From NCBI RefSeq assembly GCF_008635795.1, contig NZ_VWRQ01000025.1, positions 1 to 64,000 of the forward strand: a stretch of 64,000 bases of DNA. The letters run 5' to 3'. A program made the translations under genes and the position numbers. Below, in pieces: positions 25,870 to 34,460 of the stretch. Numbering within the stretch: the stretch's first letter is position 1; the number at the start of each line of letters is the position of its first letter. Source of the DNA: Paenibacillus tepidiphilus. GTDB lineage: Bacteria; Bacillota; Bacilli; Paenibacillales; Paenibacillaceae. Under the pieces are notes generated by a model, which saw nothing but the letters and a program-made list of their open reading frames with translations, was not told where the DNA came from and searched no databases.

Positions 25870-27102
25870 TCATACCGTTTGGGGTGACGGCTTGGCCGGC
25901 CGCGTCAGCGAGAACAGCTCCAGCTCGGGCCTGTTCATTCCAGTAAGCGTATCGGCCAGTAGTTCAGCCGCTATCATGCTGTAGACGGTTCCGTTGCCTC
26001 CGTAACCTTCAATAAAGTAACAGTTCGGATAATCCGGATGCGGCCCGATGAAGGGCAGTCCGTCCCGGGTGGTCCCGAACACCGCTCCCCAGGCATATTC
26101 GGCCTCGACGATGCCCTGAAGCTCGGGAAACAAGGCCTCCACCTCCTCCAGCAGCCGCTTGCTCTGGGACAGCACACGGACCTCGCGGCGCTGCGGATCG
26201 GTCAGGGTCTCATCCTTGCCGCCGGCAATAATCCGGCCGTCATGGGTCATGCGCAGATACAAGTAGGGGCGGGCGGTTTCCCAAATCAGACTGCGTTCAT
26301 GCCATTTGGGCTCTATCCGAAGCGGCCGGGTCATAATTGCATATGTATTGACCAGTTCTGCACCCCGGTCCTTCTTCATTTCCTGGGTTTCATAGCCCAT
26401 GGAGAAGACAACTTTGCGTGCATAAATGCGTCCATGCTCTGTATGGCAGACGACTCCGGCATCGCCGTACTCCAGCCGGCGGGCCTCGGTATGCTCATAG
26501 ATGCGCACGCCGGAAGCATGGGCCTTGTCCAGCAGCGCATGAACCATCCGGAACGGATTGGCTTCGGCGTCTCCCCGGGAGTACAGGCCGCCCGGTTTGG
26601 AGAAGGAATAGCGTCCGGCTATATCGGATTCCTCCCAGAACTCCGAGTCAAAGCCATGGGCCACCAGGTTCTCATGCTCCTGCCGCAGCAACTTGACATC
26701 CTCTGCTGTACTGGCATAAAGGAGACTTGGGCGTGCGGTGATATAGGGATTGATATTCAGTTTATCCTGCAGTTCCAGAATGCCTTTGATGCTGCTCTGG
26801 CACAAACGGTAGAACAATACGCCCTTGTCTTTACCGAAGGTATTGATGCACGCGGTTAGAGATTTGTCGTTTGCTACCTGAAGCAGCCCTGTGTTTGCCT
26901 GGGAGCTGCCTCCGGCGACCTTTCTTTTCTCGATAACAACGGTATGTGCCCCGCTCTCCGCCAGACGGTATGCCATCATTGCCCCGCTCATACCCGCGCC
27001 GACAATCAGACAGTCGCAGTGAAGGTCTCCTTCAGGCTGGGGGTAAGACGGAATAACCGGCAGAGTGTGTTCCCAAGGGATGCGTCCGCTGAATAAATTC
27101 AT
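25870..27102 (-). CDS. FAD-dependent oxidoreductase, DAO/glycine oxidase-like family
   Basis: 410 residues. Near the N-terminus is the FAD-binding dinucleotide fold LIVGAGMSGAMMAYRLAESGAHTVVIEKRKVAGGSSQANTG. Near the C-terminus are the family motifs GTTRDGLPFIGPHPDYPNCYFIEGYGGNGTVYS. The substrate, probably an amine or amino acid, cannot be told. I start at the ATG ending at 27102 because AAAGGAGA is placed well before it; the frame runs 17 codons further but without a ribosome binding site. It may be cytoplasmic and monocistronic, divergent from the coat genes. Confidence 0.87.
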   Translation of the reverse strand: MNLFSGRIPWEHTLPVIPSYPQPEGDLHCDCLIVGAGMSGAMMAYRLAESGAHTVVIEKRKVAGGSSQANTGLLQVANDKSLTACINTFGKDKGVLFYRLCQSSIKGILELQDKLNINPYITARPSLLYASTAEDVKLLRQEHENLVAHGFDSEFWEESDIAGRYSFSKPGGLYSRGDAEANPFRMVHALLDKAHASGVRIYEHTEARRLEYGDAGVVCHTEHGRIYARKVVFSMGYETQEMKKDRGAELVNTYAIMTRPLRIEPKWHERSLIWETARPYLYLRMTHDGRIIAGGKDETLTDPQRREVRVLSQSKRLLEEVEALFPELQGIVEAEYAWGAVFGTTRDGLPFIGPHPDYPNCYFIEGYGGNGTVYSMIAAELLADTLTGMNRPELELFSLTRPAKPSPQTV

Positions 27103-27291
27103 AACTGGTTCTCTCCTTTTAGACCGTTCGCCACGGTAGTATTGGCGGCTCATTTCACTCTCATGCGCACTGGATTCAGGTGGCTGGAGAACGTGATGTA
27201 AGGCGCTAAGAATGTACCTTTAAGCACATAAAGATCGGAGCACGCGGCATAATAAGCCTGCTTGAACATTTTGAAGGGAGGATTCACGCAC

Positions 27292-27525
27292 ATGCATTCC
27301 GCAAATATGCAGCCGCTCAGCGGCAAGGAACTGGAGTATATCGCCGATTCTATTTCCAATGAGGATCTGTTGATTAAGCAGCTGGCCGCAACGGCCGGGG
27401 TCACACAAAATGCGACTGTCCACCAAATCTGCGTACAGCAGATCAACAGCCATACCCGTCATATGAATACACTGGTTCAATTGATGCAGCAGCATCAGCA
27501 ATACGCACCGACACAGCCGCAATAA
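27292..27525 (+). CDS. Small spore coat-like protein
   Basis: 77 residues, start ATG behind GAAGGGAGG. Helical and His/Gln-rich at the end (MQQHQQYAPTQPQ). The segment LSGKELEYIADSISNEDLLIKQL resembles the N-terminal helix of CotF-type coat proteins, and the next gene is clearly of that family. The function as coat component is inferred from this resemblance and the pairing. Confidence 0.72.
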   Translation: MHSANMQPLSGKELEYIADSISNEDLLIKQLAATAGVTQNATVHQICVQQINSHTRHMNTLVQLMQQHQQYAPTQPQ

Positions 27526-27555
27526 TTATAACTAAGAACATGAGGAGGTAATCAC

Positions 27556-27942
27556 GTGTACGCACAAAACGGAACCGCATTTATGGCGGATGAAGATTTG
27601 CTCAATACGGTGCTGGCGGATTTAAAACGGACGGTCCGCGAATATTCGACAGCAGCCACAGAATCCAACTGCCCTGTCGTCCGGCAAACGTTCAATGAGC
27701 TGACCATGGATACACTGCGGCTGCAGGGGGATCTGTATACACAGATGTCGCAGCTCAACATGTATACCGCTCCCGGCAAAGCGCTACGTCAGGATATCGA
27801 CAAGCAGCTCCAGACGGCGCAGCAGACGCAAACCAAATGCCAGCAGTTCGTGCAGCAGAAGACTGGCGGAGCCGGGGCGTATGCCCATCCGGCCAACGTT
27901 CAGGCCCATCAGCCCAATGTGCAAAACCCTTACTATATGTAA
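27556..27942 (+). CDS. CotF family spore coat protein
   Basis: 128 residues from a GTG preceded by AGGAGG at 7 nt. MADEDLLNTVLADLKRTVREYSTAATESNCPVVRQTFNEL...RLQGDLYTQM matches the ferritin-like four-helix Coat_F family, and the Gln/Pro/Tyr-rich tail (NPYYM) is typical of coat proteins. It lies 30 bp after the related small coat gene, so the two probably form a late-sporulation operon. No sigma-K promoter could be confirmed by eye. Confidence 0.88.
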   Translation: MYAQNGTAFMADEDLLNTVLADLKRTVREYSTAATESNCPVVRQTFNELTMDTLRLQGDLYTQMSQLNMYTAPGKALRQDIDKQLQTAQQTQTKCQQFVQQKTGGAGAYAHPANVQAHQPNVQNPYYM

Positions 27943-28300
27943 CCCTGCGGCTTATGCAGTGAAGCACTGGGCGGGATGAACGCTGTGAGGGTGAACGTGC
28001 CGGTCCATTCGCTGTAATCTACGTCCGTTCCTTCCGGAGACCCGGGAGGAGCGGGCGTTTTTGTGCTGATGTCGGGATAGGTAATGCATCCCCCGGAACA
28101 CTCGTTTTGAGGGAAGGGTTCAGGTAATCCGCGCCGGATTTGAGAACAGGTTGAGCATACCCGGGAATCGCCGCCGGGCATATTTTAGTTTGCAGAGTTG
28201 CCTGTTTCATGTCATATTAATACTAAACTCTTTTCGCGGTGGTGTGCTGCAGCCCTGCTGCACCGGCACACATGCAAGGCGAATAATCCGGAGGGAAGGC
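27943..28300. other. Intergenic region before alaR
   Basis: No supported gene. A minus-strand frame of 82 codons (27933-28181) lacks a ribosome binding site and overlaps the coat gene end. A CCGGAGGGA ribosome binding site for the next gene lies at the right end. Confidence 0.4.
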
Positions 28301-28801
28301 ATGCGGGAAATGGATGAACTGAAGCAAAAGGTGCTGGAACTGCTCAAGGAGGATGCGCGTACCTCTACAGAGCTGATGGCTACGCTGCTTGGGGCCGAAG
28401 AAGAGGATATCAGGACGGCCATCGAACAAATGGAGCAGGATCATGTCATTGTGAAATACACCACGGTGGTCAACTGGGACAAAGTGGACGATGAGCGCGT
28501 GACGGCGCTGATTGAGGTGCAGATTACTCCGGAACGAGGCCGGGGCTTCGAGGGGATTGCCGAACGGATTTACATGTATCCTCAGGTCAAATCCGTGTAT
28601 TTGATGTCCGGCGCTTTCGATTTGCTCGTGGAAGTGGAAGGCCGCAATTTGCGCGAGGTGGCGAACTTCGTCTCCGAGAAGCTGTCTCCGATTGATTCGG
28701 TGCTGTCCACCAAGACCAATTTCACTCTCAAAAAATACAAGCAGGACGGTATCATCTTCGAAGAGCACGAAGAGGACAACCGCCTGATGATATCTCCGTA
28801 A
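28301..28801 (+). CDS. alaR: Lrp/AsnC family transcriptional regulator (AlaR-like)
   Basis: 166 residues from ATG 28301 (GGAGG 6 nt before). An N-terminal winged HTH (KQKVLELLKEDARTSTELMATLLGAEEEDIRTAIEQMEQDHVIVKYTTVVNW) is followed by the Lrp RAM/effector domain (ALIEVQITPERGRGFEGIAERI...LMSGAFDLLVEVEG). The 14-bp spacing to an aminotransferase gene matches the B. subtilis alaR-alaT (yugG-yugH) pair, so it probably senses an amino acid and controls the next gene and itself. Orthology inferred from order and family. Confidence 0.88.
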   Translation: MREMDELKQKVLELLKEDARTSTELMATLLGAEEEDIRTAIEQMEQDHVIVKYTTVVNWDKVDDERVTALIEVQITPERGRGFEGIAERIYMYPQVKSVYLMSGAFDLLVEVEGRNLREVANFVSEKLSPIDSVLSTKTNFTLKKYKQDGIIFEEHEEDNRLMISP

Positions 28802-28815
28802 AGGAAGTCATGTAA

Positions 28816-30036
28816 ATGATCACGAATAAATCACAGCATAGCGGAGATGCAGAGAAATCAATGAAATCCTACCTGGCCCCCCTGGTGCAGCAGATACAGC
28901 CGTCAGGCATCCGCAAGTTCTTCGATCTGGCGGCAGGCAGCAAGGATATTATCTCGCTTGGGGTCGGCGAGCCTGACTTCAAGACCCCCTGGCATGTCCG
29001 GGAAGCCTGCGTTTATTCACTGGAGCGCGGCTTTACCGGCTATACCTCGAACGCCGGCATGCCGGAGCTGCGGGAAGGGATTGCCCAGTATTTGCACAGC
29101 CGCTTTGCGGTCGATTACAATCCGGCGAATGAGATCATCGCCACCGTCGGCGGCAGCGAGGCCATCGACCTGGCGCTGCGTGCGCTGATCTCGCCCGGGG
29201 ACGAGATACTAATCCCGGAACCGTGTTATATCTCCTATTCTCCGATTACTGCTATCGGCGGTGGTGTTCCGGTTGGCATCGAGACCTTCGGCGAGAACCA
29301 GTTCAAGCTGGACGCGGCGGATCTGGAAGCCAAGATTACCCCGCGCTCCAAAATTCTGATTCTGTGCTACCCGAGCAATCCGACCGGCGCAATCATGAGC
29401 CGCGAGGACTGGGAGCCGATTGCCCGGGTCGTCGAGAAGCATGATCTCATTGTCATTTCGGATGAAATTTATGCCGAGCTGACCTACGGCAGCAATCATG
29501 TAAGCTTCCCGTCTCTGCCGGGTATGAAGGACCGGACGATTCTGGTCAGCGGCTTCTCCAAGGCGTTCGCCATGACCGGCTGGCGGATGGGCTATGCCTG
29601 CGGCCATCCCGACCTGATTGCCGCTATGCTGAAGATTCACCAGTATACGGTCATGTGCGCCCCTTCAATGGGCCAGGTGGCGGCGCTGGAGGCGCTCAGT
29701 AACGGTATGGAAGAGAAGGACCGGATGGTGGAATCCTACAACCAGCGGCGGCGGCTCATCATCAAGGGGCTGCGCGATGCCGGTCTGGAGTGCCATGAGC
29801 CGCAAGGCGCGTTCTACGCTTTTCCAAGCATCCGGGCCACGGGGCTGACCTCCGACGAATTTGCCCAGCGGCTGCTCTTTGAGTACAAGGTCGCTGCGGT
29901 GCCGGGCAGTGTATTCGGCTTGGGCGGCGAAGGCTACCTGCGTTGCTCCTATGCCACCTCGGTCACGCAGCTTAACGAAGCGATTGAGCGGATCGGCGCG
30001 TTTGTACGGAAGCTGGAGCAGGAACGGCGAGGATAA
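28816..30036 (+). CDS. alaT: Class I/II PLP aminotransferase (AlaT-like)
   Basis: 406 residues, fold type I aminotransferase. Seen are GVGEPDFKTP, NPTGA, SDEIYAELTY and the PLP lysine in SGFSKAFAMTGWRMGY (Lys249). The pairing with an Lrp-type gene 14 bp upstream suggests alanine transaminase (pyruvate + glutamate to alanine + 2-oxoglutarate), although other amino acids cannot be excluded from sequence. AAGGAAGT precedes the ATG at 28816. Ended by a strong terminator. Confidence 0.9.
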   Translation: MITNKSQHSGDAEKSMKSYLAPLVQQIQPSGIRKFFDLAAGSKDIISLGVGEPDFKTPWHVREACVYSLERGFTGYTSNAGMPELREGIAQYLHSRFAVDYNPANEIIATVGGSEAIDLALRALISPGDEILIPEPCYISYSPITAIGGGVPVGIETFGENQFKLDAADLEAKITPRSKILILCYPSNPTGAIMSREDWEPIARVVEKHDLIVISDEIYAELTYGSNHVSFPSLPGMKDRTILVSGFSKAFAMTGWRMGYACGHPDLIAAMLKIHQYTVMCAPSMGQVAALEALSNGMEEKDRMVESYNQRRRLIIKGLRDAGLECHEPQGAFYAFPSIRATGLTSDEFAQRLLFEYKVAAVPGSVFGLGGEGYLRCSYATSVTQLNEAIERIGAFVRKLEQERRG

Positions 30037-30102
30037 GCCATACGGCGGCCCCTGCGAGGACTTTATTGTTAAAAATTGTGCGTCTATGTAAGCAACAAGA
30101 GG

Positions 30103-30168
30103 AACCGCTTCGCCCCGAAACGGCAGCACGGACAGCCATTTCGGGCGGAAGCGGTTTGTTGTTTTTTT
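30103..30168 (+). terminator. Terminator of alaR-alaT
   Basis: A stem of about 20 bp (AACCGCTTCGCCCCGAAACGGC with GCCATTTCGGGCGGAAGCGGTT) is followed by a run of seven T. Confidence 0.88.
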
Positions 30169-30188
30169 GTTTGGCAAGAATACAGACC

Positions 30189-30294
30189 TAGTACCTTGAC
30201 CAAGCCAAATCTAAGGACTGTATGCGAGGATGTCTTCAACCTTACTCGAAAACTAGATGGTGCATAACTATAATTTGATGCGGTCAAGGTACTA
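30189..30294. repeat. 106-bp element bounded by a perfect 13-bp inverted repeat
   Basis: TAGTACCTTGACC (30189-30201) and GGTCAAGGTACTA (30282-30294) are exact complements enclosing 80 bp with no open frame. There is no obvious target duplication. It could be a non-autonomous mobile element remnant, a protein site pair or a long hairpin. Confidence 0.6.
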
Positions 30295-30411
30295 AGTTAC
30301 AGTGGTTTACATGTATTTACATGTCATAAACCGGGAAGAGCATTTGCCTATTCTCTTGGGAAACGATTAAACTATAATTATGTGATTGAGCTGCTGGAGG
30401 GGAAGCTGGAA

Positions 30412-30978
30412 ATGGCGATTTATACGCGAACAGGTGATAAGGGTGAAACTTCGGTCATTGGCGGAAGAGTAGGCAAGGATGATGTCCGCGTGGAGGCTTA
30501 CGGCACGATTGACGAGCTGAATTGCTTTGTCGGACAGGCGAGAAGCCTGATGGAAGGCGATGAGCGGTTCGCCGATGTCCGCGAGCAACTGCTGGAGATT
30601 CAGCACGAGCTGTTCGACTGCGGCTCTGACCTTGCTTTTGTCAAGCTCAGCGAGAATAAATACAAGGTCAAGGCGGAGATGGCCGTGCGTCTGGAGGGCT
30701 GGATTGACGTGCTGCAGGCTGAGAATCCGGTCCTGGAGCGCTTCATCCTGCCGGGAGGCAGCCAGCTGTCATCCGTGCTGCATGTATGCCGCACGGTCTG
30801 CCGGCGGGCGGAACGCCGCGCCGTGACGCTGGGACGAAGCGCCGACATCAACCCGGAAGCCGTTATTTATCTCAACAGGCTCTCCGACTATTTCTTCGCG
30901 CTGGCCCGCACGGCGAACACGCGCCTGGATGTTGCCGATGTCGAATATGTGCGCAGTAAAAAGGTGTTCCGCCACTGA
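30412..30978 (+). CDS. pduO: PduO-type cob(I)alamin adenosyltransferase
   Basis: 188 residues. The N-terminal ATP-binding signature TRTGDKGETSVIGGRVGKDD and the later CRTVCRRAERRAV...LNRLSDYFFALAR mark the PduO family. It transfers the adenosyl group of ATP to cob(I)alamin or corrinoid precursors, giving coenzyme B12. I start at the ATG 30412; the GTG ten codons upstream shares the same GGAGGGG region. The next gene starts 1 nt after its stop. It would complete the pathway encoded in the cobalamin locus 11 kb away but shows no B12 riboswitch of its own. Confidence 0.93.
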   Translation: MAIYTRTGDKGETSVIGGRVGKDDVRVEAYGTIDELNCFVGQARSLMEGDERFADVREQLLEIQHELFDCGSDLAFVKLSENKYKVKAEMAVRLEGWIDVLQAENPVLERFILPGGSQLSSVLHVCRTVCRRAERRAVTLGRSADINPEAVIYLNRLSDYFFALARTANTRLDVADVEYVRSKKVFRH

Positions 30979-30979
30979 T

Positions 30980-31966
30980 ATGACCAGCTATTATCCGCCA
31001 ATTACCTATACGGTGCAGCCGGCCGAGGACGGCTGGCTGCTGAAGAGCATTCTGCAGAAGCGAATGGACGTATCGCGCAAGCTGCTGTCACGCCTGAAGC
31101 TGACCGAAGAAGGCATCAAGCTGAACGGAGTGCGGGTCTATATCAGCGAAAAGGTCAGCGCCGGAGACTGCGTGGAGATCCGTATGGAGGAAGAGATCTC
31201 CGCCGACATTATGCCGCAGGATATTCCGTTTGACATCCTGTACGAGGATGAGCACCTGCTGGCCGTGAACAAGGCGGCCGGGGTGATTGTGCATCCCACG
31301 CACGGGCATTATACGGACACGCTGGCCAACGGTGTCGTCCATTATTGGGCGGCGAAGGGGGAGCGCTACCGCTTCCGTCCCGTCCACCGGCTGGATCAGG
31401 AGACGTCGGGGGTGCTGGTCATCGCCAAGAACCCGTACAGCCACCAGCATATCTCCGAGCAGATGATCGCCGGGACGGTGGACAAGCGGTATGCCGCCTT
31501 TGTCCATGGGACGCCGCCTGCGCTGCGCGGCGACATCGACGGCCCGATCGACCGCGATCCGGCCGAGCCGCACCGGCGTATAGTAACACCGGACGGGTAC
31601 CCCTCCTTGACGCGGTATGAGGTCAAGGCGCAATACCCGGGCGCGTCGCTGGTGGAGCTGAAGCTGGAGAGCGGGCGCACCCACCAGATCCGGGTGCACA
31701 TGGGCTCGGTCGGCTGTCCGCTGATCGGCGACTCGATGTACCGGCACCCGCTGTACAGCAAGGCGCAGCCTACGCCGGCAGAGCAGGCACAGCTTGCTGA
31801 GGTGGCAGCGCTGGATGCCGCCATCCCGCGGCAGGCGCTGCACGCGGTGCGGCTGAGCTTCCGCCATCCCATCTCCCGTATGGAGATGGTGTTAGAGGCG
31901 CCGCTGCCGCCGGATATGGCGCTGCTGCAGCGGGTGCTGGAGCAGCAGCCTGAGCGCCTGCCCTGA
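30980..31966 (+). CDS. RluA-family pseudouridine synthase
   Basis: 328 residues. An S4-like N-terminal RNA-binding part (KSILQKRMDVSRKLLSRLKLTEEGIKLNG) precedes the catalytic domain with VNKAAGVIVHPTHG, HRLDQETSG (catalytic Asp139) and SGRTHQIRVHM. Isomerises uridines in rRNA or tRNA; the target site cannot be told. The ATG at 30980 starts 1 nt after the stop of the adenosyltransferase gene, so the two are coupled. Confidence 0.92.
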   Translation: MTSYYPPITYTVQPAEDGWLLKSILQKRMDVSRKLLSRLKLTEEGIKLNGVRVYISEKVSAGDCVEIRMEEEISADIMPQDIPFDILYEDEHLLAVNKAAGVIVHPTHGHYTDTLANGVVHYWAAKGERYRFRPVHRLDQETSGVLVIAKNPYSHQHISEQMIAGTVDKRYAAFVHGTPPALRGDIDGPIDRDPAEPHRRIVTPDGYPSLTRYEVKAQYPGASLVELKLESGRTHQIRVHMGSVGCPLIGDSMYRHPLYSKAQPTPAEQAQLAEVAALDAAIPRQALHAVRLSFRHPISRMEMVLEAPLPPDMALLQRVLEQQPERLP

Positions 31967-32051
31967 AGCAGGGGCAGGGAGCAGTGCCTGGCGGCGCGTT
32001 GCTGAGCCGGCCGGATGAGGCATAGGCAGCCCGGCCAGAGCCGGCTCAGGC

Positions 32052-32225
32052 AAGGTGAGACCGGACAAAGGTAGCTCAGATAGAGCCAGCTAGGGCAAAG
32101 GCAGTCCGGACAGAGGTAGCTCAGATAGAGACAGACAGGCAAAGGCAGTCCGGACAAAGGTAGCTCAGATAGAGCCGGCTAGGGCAAAGGCAGTCCGGAC
32201 AAAAGTAGCTCAGATAGAGCAGCCA
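32052..32225. repeat. Tandem repeat, about 45 bp x 4
   Basis: The segment GGACAAAGGTAGCTCAGATA recurs at 32063, 32108, 32152 and 32197 (periods 45, 44, 45) within longer similar units containing GGGCAAAGGCAGTCC. No open frame is conserved across the units. It is the first of several distinct repeat families in the 800-bp gene-free stretch 31967-32775. Confidence 0.85.
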
Positions 32226-32250
32226 GCTCAGGCCAGCCCAGACAGGGGGA

Positions 32251-32435
32251 TAGTTGTATTTTGTGCAACTATTATGTTGATTACCGGCCGTTTATTGCGA
32301 ATAGTTGTACTTTGTACAACTAAAACCCAAGAAAAACGTCAAGTCGACCAAAACCGCTGTTAATAGATGTATGAAATACAACTATTTCTAGGATAGCGGA
32401 TTTTTAGGCCATAATAGATGTACAAAGTGCAATTA
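32251..32435 (+). repeat. 185-bp four-palindrome module, copy 2
   Basis: Palindromes are centred at 32261, 32312, 32374 and 32425, again exactly 51, 62 and 51 bp apart. The loops are TTT, TTT, GAA and AAA. The second copy is a perfect palindrome, TAGTTGTAC-TTT-GTACAACTA; the others have one or two mismatches or T-G pairs. Spacers of 30, 41 and 30 bp differ from those of the other modules. Confidence 0.87.
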
Positions 32436-32617
32436 AGCCGTACCGCTGAAGAGGCGGTCGCGGTTGTATTAAGTTGTACCGCTGAAGAAGCGGCTGCGAA
32501 TCGTATTGGTCCGTACTACTGGAGAAACGGTCGCGGATTGTGTTAAGTCGTACGCTGAAGAGGCGGCTGCGGATCGTATTAAGCCCTATCGTTGAAGAAG
32601 CCGAAGCGAATCGTACG
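32435..32617. repeat. Tandem repeat, about 37 bp x 5
   Basis: Units of 36-37 bp with the pattern AAGYCGTACCGCTGAAGA then GCGGCTGCGRATCGTATT start at about 32435, 32471, 32508, 32545 and 32581, with 70-85% identity between units. They abut the palindrome module directly. Further right, 32684-32750 has three ~22-bp AT-rich units around CAAGTTCRTATATATCA. Confidence 0.82.
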
Positions 32618-32775
32618 TAGTTTCGGTTATGCAGTGAATATTTGTGCTTCGCTATAGTAATCCTTAGGACATAGCTGAATATCTATCAACAAGTTCGTAT
32701 ATATCACCAAGTTCATATATATCAAACAAGTCGCGCATATACCAACAGTTTAGATGCAGAAACGGAGCCAATGGG

Positions 32776-33141
32776 ATGAGCCAACTGAAAGTATATCAAT
32801 ATCCGAAATGCAGTACCTGCCGCAGTGCCGTTAAATGGCTGAAGGATGCAGGACATGAGCTGGAGCTGCAGCATATCGCCGAGCAACCGCCTACGGTGGA
32901 GGAGCTGCGCAAGCTTCTCGCCGACAGCGGGCTGCCGCTGAAGAAATTCTTCAACACCAGCGGCGAAGTGTACAAGGAGCTGGGGTTGAAGGACAAGCTG
33001 GCGAGTCTCAGCGAAGACGAGCAGCTGGAGCTGCTGTCACAGCACGGGATGCTGATCAAGCGTCCGGTGGTCACCGACGGCCACAAAGTTACCGTGGGCT
33101 TCAAGGAAGAGCAGTACGGCGAAGCGTGGGGCAACGCCTGA
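32776..33141 (+). CDS. ArsC/Spx-superfamily protein (YusI-like)
   Basis: 121 residues, thioredoxin-fold ArsC family. The N-terminal redox motif CSTC (YPKCSTCRSAVKWL) and the KRPVV region near the C-terminus (LIKRPVVTDGHKVTVGF) are both seen. Length and motifs fit the YusI/YffB group rather than true arsenate reductases or Spx; no ars genes are nearby. Role unknown, possibly thiol-disulfide chemistry in the cytoplasm. The ribosome binding site is weak (GGAGCC). Confidence 0.88.
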   Translation: MSQLKVYQYPKCSTCRSAVKWLKDAGHELELQHIAEQPPTVEELRKLLADSGLPLKKFFNTSGEVYKELGLKDKLASLSEDEQLELLSQHGMLIKRPVVTDGHKVTVGFKEEQYGEAWGNA

Positions 33142-33148
33142 ACCTAAG

Positions 33149-33380
33149 GCAGAGCCGCCGGAAGCAGCTGCTAAGAGTGAGCGCCAGCAGAGCCGCCGGA
33201 TGCAGCCACTAAGTAAGCGTAAGCAGAGTCGCCGGATGCAGCTGCTAAGAGTGAGCGCCAGCAGAGTCGCCGGATGCAGCCACTAAGTAAGCGTAGGCAG
33301 AGCCGCCGGATGCTGCTGCTAGAGTGAGCTTAGCAGAGCCGCCGAATGCAGCGGCTAAGTAAGCGCAGCAGAGCCCCTGT
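33149..33380. repeat. Tandem repeat, 36-38 bp x 6
   Basis: AGCCGCCGG or AGTCGCCGG recurs at 33153, 33191, 33227, 33265, 33301 and 33337, with alternating 38 and 36 bp periods, so the higher-order unit is 74 bp. Unit text is like GCAGAGCCGCCGGATGCAGC then TAAG-rich spacer. It begins 8 bp after the ArsC-like gene stop and fills the gap to the exonuclease gene. Confidence 0.87.
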
Positions 33381-33448
33381 ATCGCAGCTGCTATGAGCGG
33401 CGTAAGCTTAATACTCTAAATTCAGATTTCACAAAGGAGAGGTTACAC

Positions 33449-34375
33449 ATGAGTACTGAACCAAAGGGCCGGGTAATGCTTGTCGACGGAATGGCTCTGC
33501 TGTTCCGGGCCTTCTATGCAACCTCTTATGGAGGATATATCCGCAAGACCAAAGCCGGGCTGCCGACGAACGCGGTGTACGGTTTTCTGCAATATTTCTT
33601 TGACGCGGTGAGTACGTTCGAGCCTTCCCATGTGGTCTGCTGCTGGGATATGGGCAAGGGTACCTTCCGCACCGAGAAGTACGACGGTTACAAGTCGAAC
33701 CGGATTGAGGCGCCGCTGGAGCTGATTCCCCAGTTCGATCTGGTTAAGGATGTTGTTGCTGAGCTCGGCGTGCCGAATATCGGCCTGGTCGGGTATGAGG
33801 CGGATGATTGCATCGGAACCCTGTCGGCCTGCTTCAGCGAGGAATCCGAGGTGTACATTCTGACGGGTGACCATGATATGCTGCAGCTGGTAAGCGACCG
33901 CGTGAAAGTCATTATTATGAAAAAAGGCCGCTCTAACTACAAGGTCTACGACCCTGCGGAGCTGATGGACGAAAAGGGCTTGACCCCTGCGCAGGTCATC
34001 GACCTGAAGGGCTTCATGGGCGACACCAGCGACAATTACCCGGGCGTTAAGGGTATCGGCGAGAAAACGGCGCTGAAGCTGCTGCAGGAGTACAGCACCG
34101 TCGAAGGCGTAATTGAGAATCTCGCCGCACTGCCGAAGGGCGTCCGCGCCAAGATTGAAGCCGATCTCGATATGCTGCATCTGTCGCGCGAGCTGGCGGA
34201 AATCCGCCGAGATGTGCCCGTGGTCTGCACGCTTGCGGAATGCCTGTGGGAGCTGCAGCGCGAACAGGCTGCCCGTAAGTTCCAGGAGCTGGAGTTCGGC
34301 AGTCTGCTGCATCTGCTTGGCTCGGCGCCGGATGAGCGGGGAATTGTCCAGATTGAGCTGGGCGAGCTGGGCTAA
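33449..34375 (+). CDS. 5'-3' exonuclease (PolA N-domain/flap nuclease family)
   Basis: 308 residues, a stand-alone homologue of the 5' nuclease domain of DNA polymerase I. Seen are LVDGMALLFRAFYA, the acidic cluster VGYEADDCIGTL...ILTGDHDMLQL, and the helix-hairpin-helix region DLKGFMGDTSDNYPGVKGIGEKTALKLL. It would cleave RNA primers or flap structures in the cytoplasm and resembles B. subtilis YpcP. The start has AAAGGAGAGG upstream. No polymerase domain is present. Confidence 0.92.
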   Translation: MSTEPKGRVMLVDGMALLFRAFYATSYGGYIRKTKAGLPTNAVYGFLQYFFDAVSTFEPSHVVCCWDMGKGTFRTEKYDGYKSNRIEAPLELIPQFDLVKDVVAELGVPNIGLVGYEADDCIGTLSACFSEESEVYILTGDHDMLQLVSDRVKVIIMKKGRSNYKVYDPAELMDEKGLTPAQVIDLKGFMGDTSDNYPGVKGIGEKTALKLLQEYSTVEGVIENLAALPKGVRAKIEADLDMLHLSRELAEIRRDVPVVCTLAECLWELQREQAARKFQELEFGSLLHLLGSAPDERGIVQIELGELG

Positions 34376-34401
34376 AATTTGTTAATATGCGAAGAGTGTC
34401 A

Positions 34402-34430
34402 TTGACAAAATTATTTATTTATGCTATAAT
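34402..34430 (+). promoter_or_regulatory. Consensus sigma-A promoter followed at once by a terminator
   Basis: TTGACA (34402-34407) and TATAAT (34425-34430) with a 17-bp spacer match the sigma-A consensus in full. The start point would be near 34437, only about 25 nt before the hairpin at 34461, so this promoter feeds an attenuator or a ~55-nt RNA. Confidence 0.82.
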
Positions 34431-34460
34431 TTACAGTTAAGTGAATTTGGTGTATATTAA

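Noticed and set aside
27933-28181. 82-codon minus-strand open frame with several Cys and Pro
   Set aside because: Codon use is not absurd, but there is no ribosome binding site, it overlaps the coat gene's end, and I recognise no family. Conservation would be needed to revive it.
32052-33380. Possible CRISPR array
   Set aside because: The units are contiguous tandem repeats with no unique spacers. The palindrome module has only four members with unequal 30/41/30 spacers and reversed loop polarity, and no cas genes are present.
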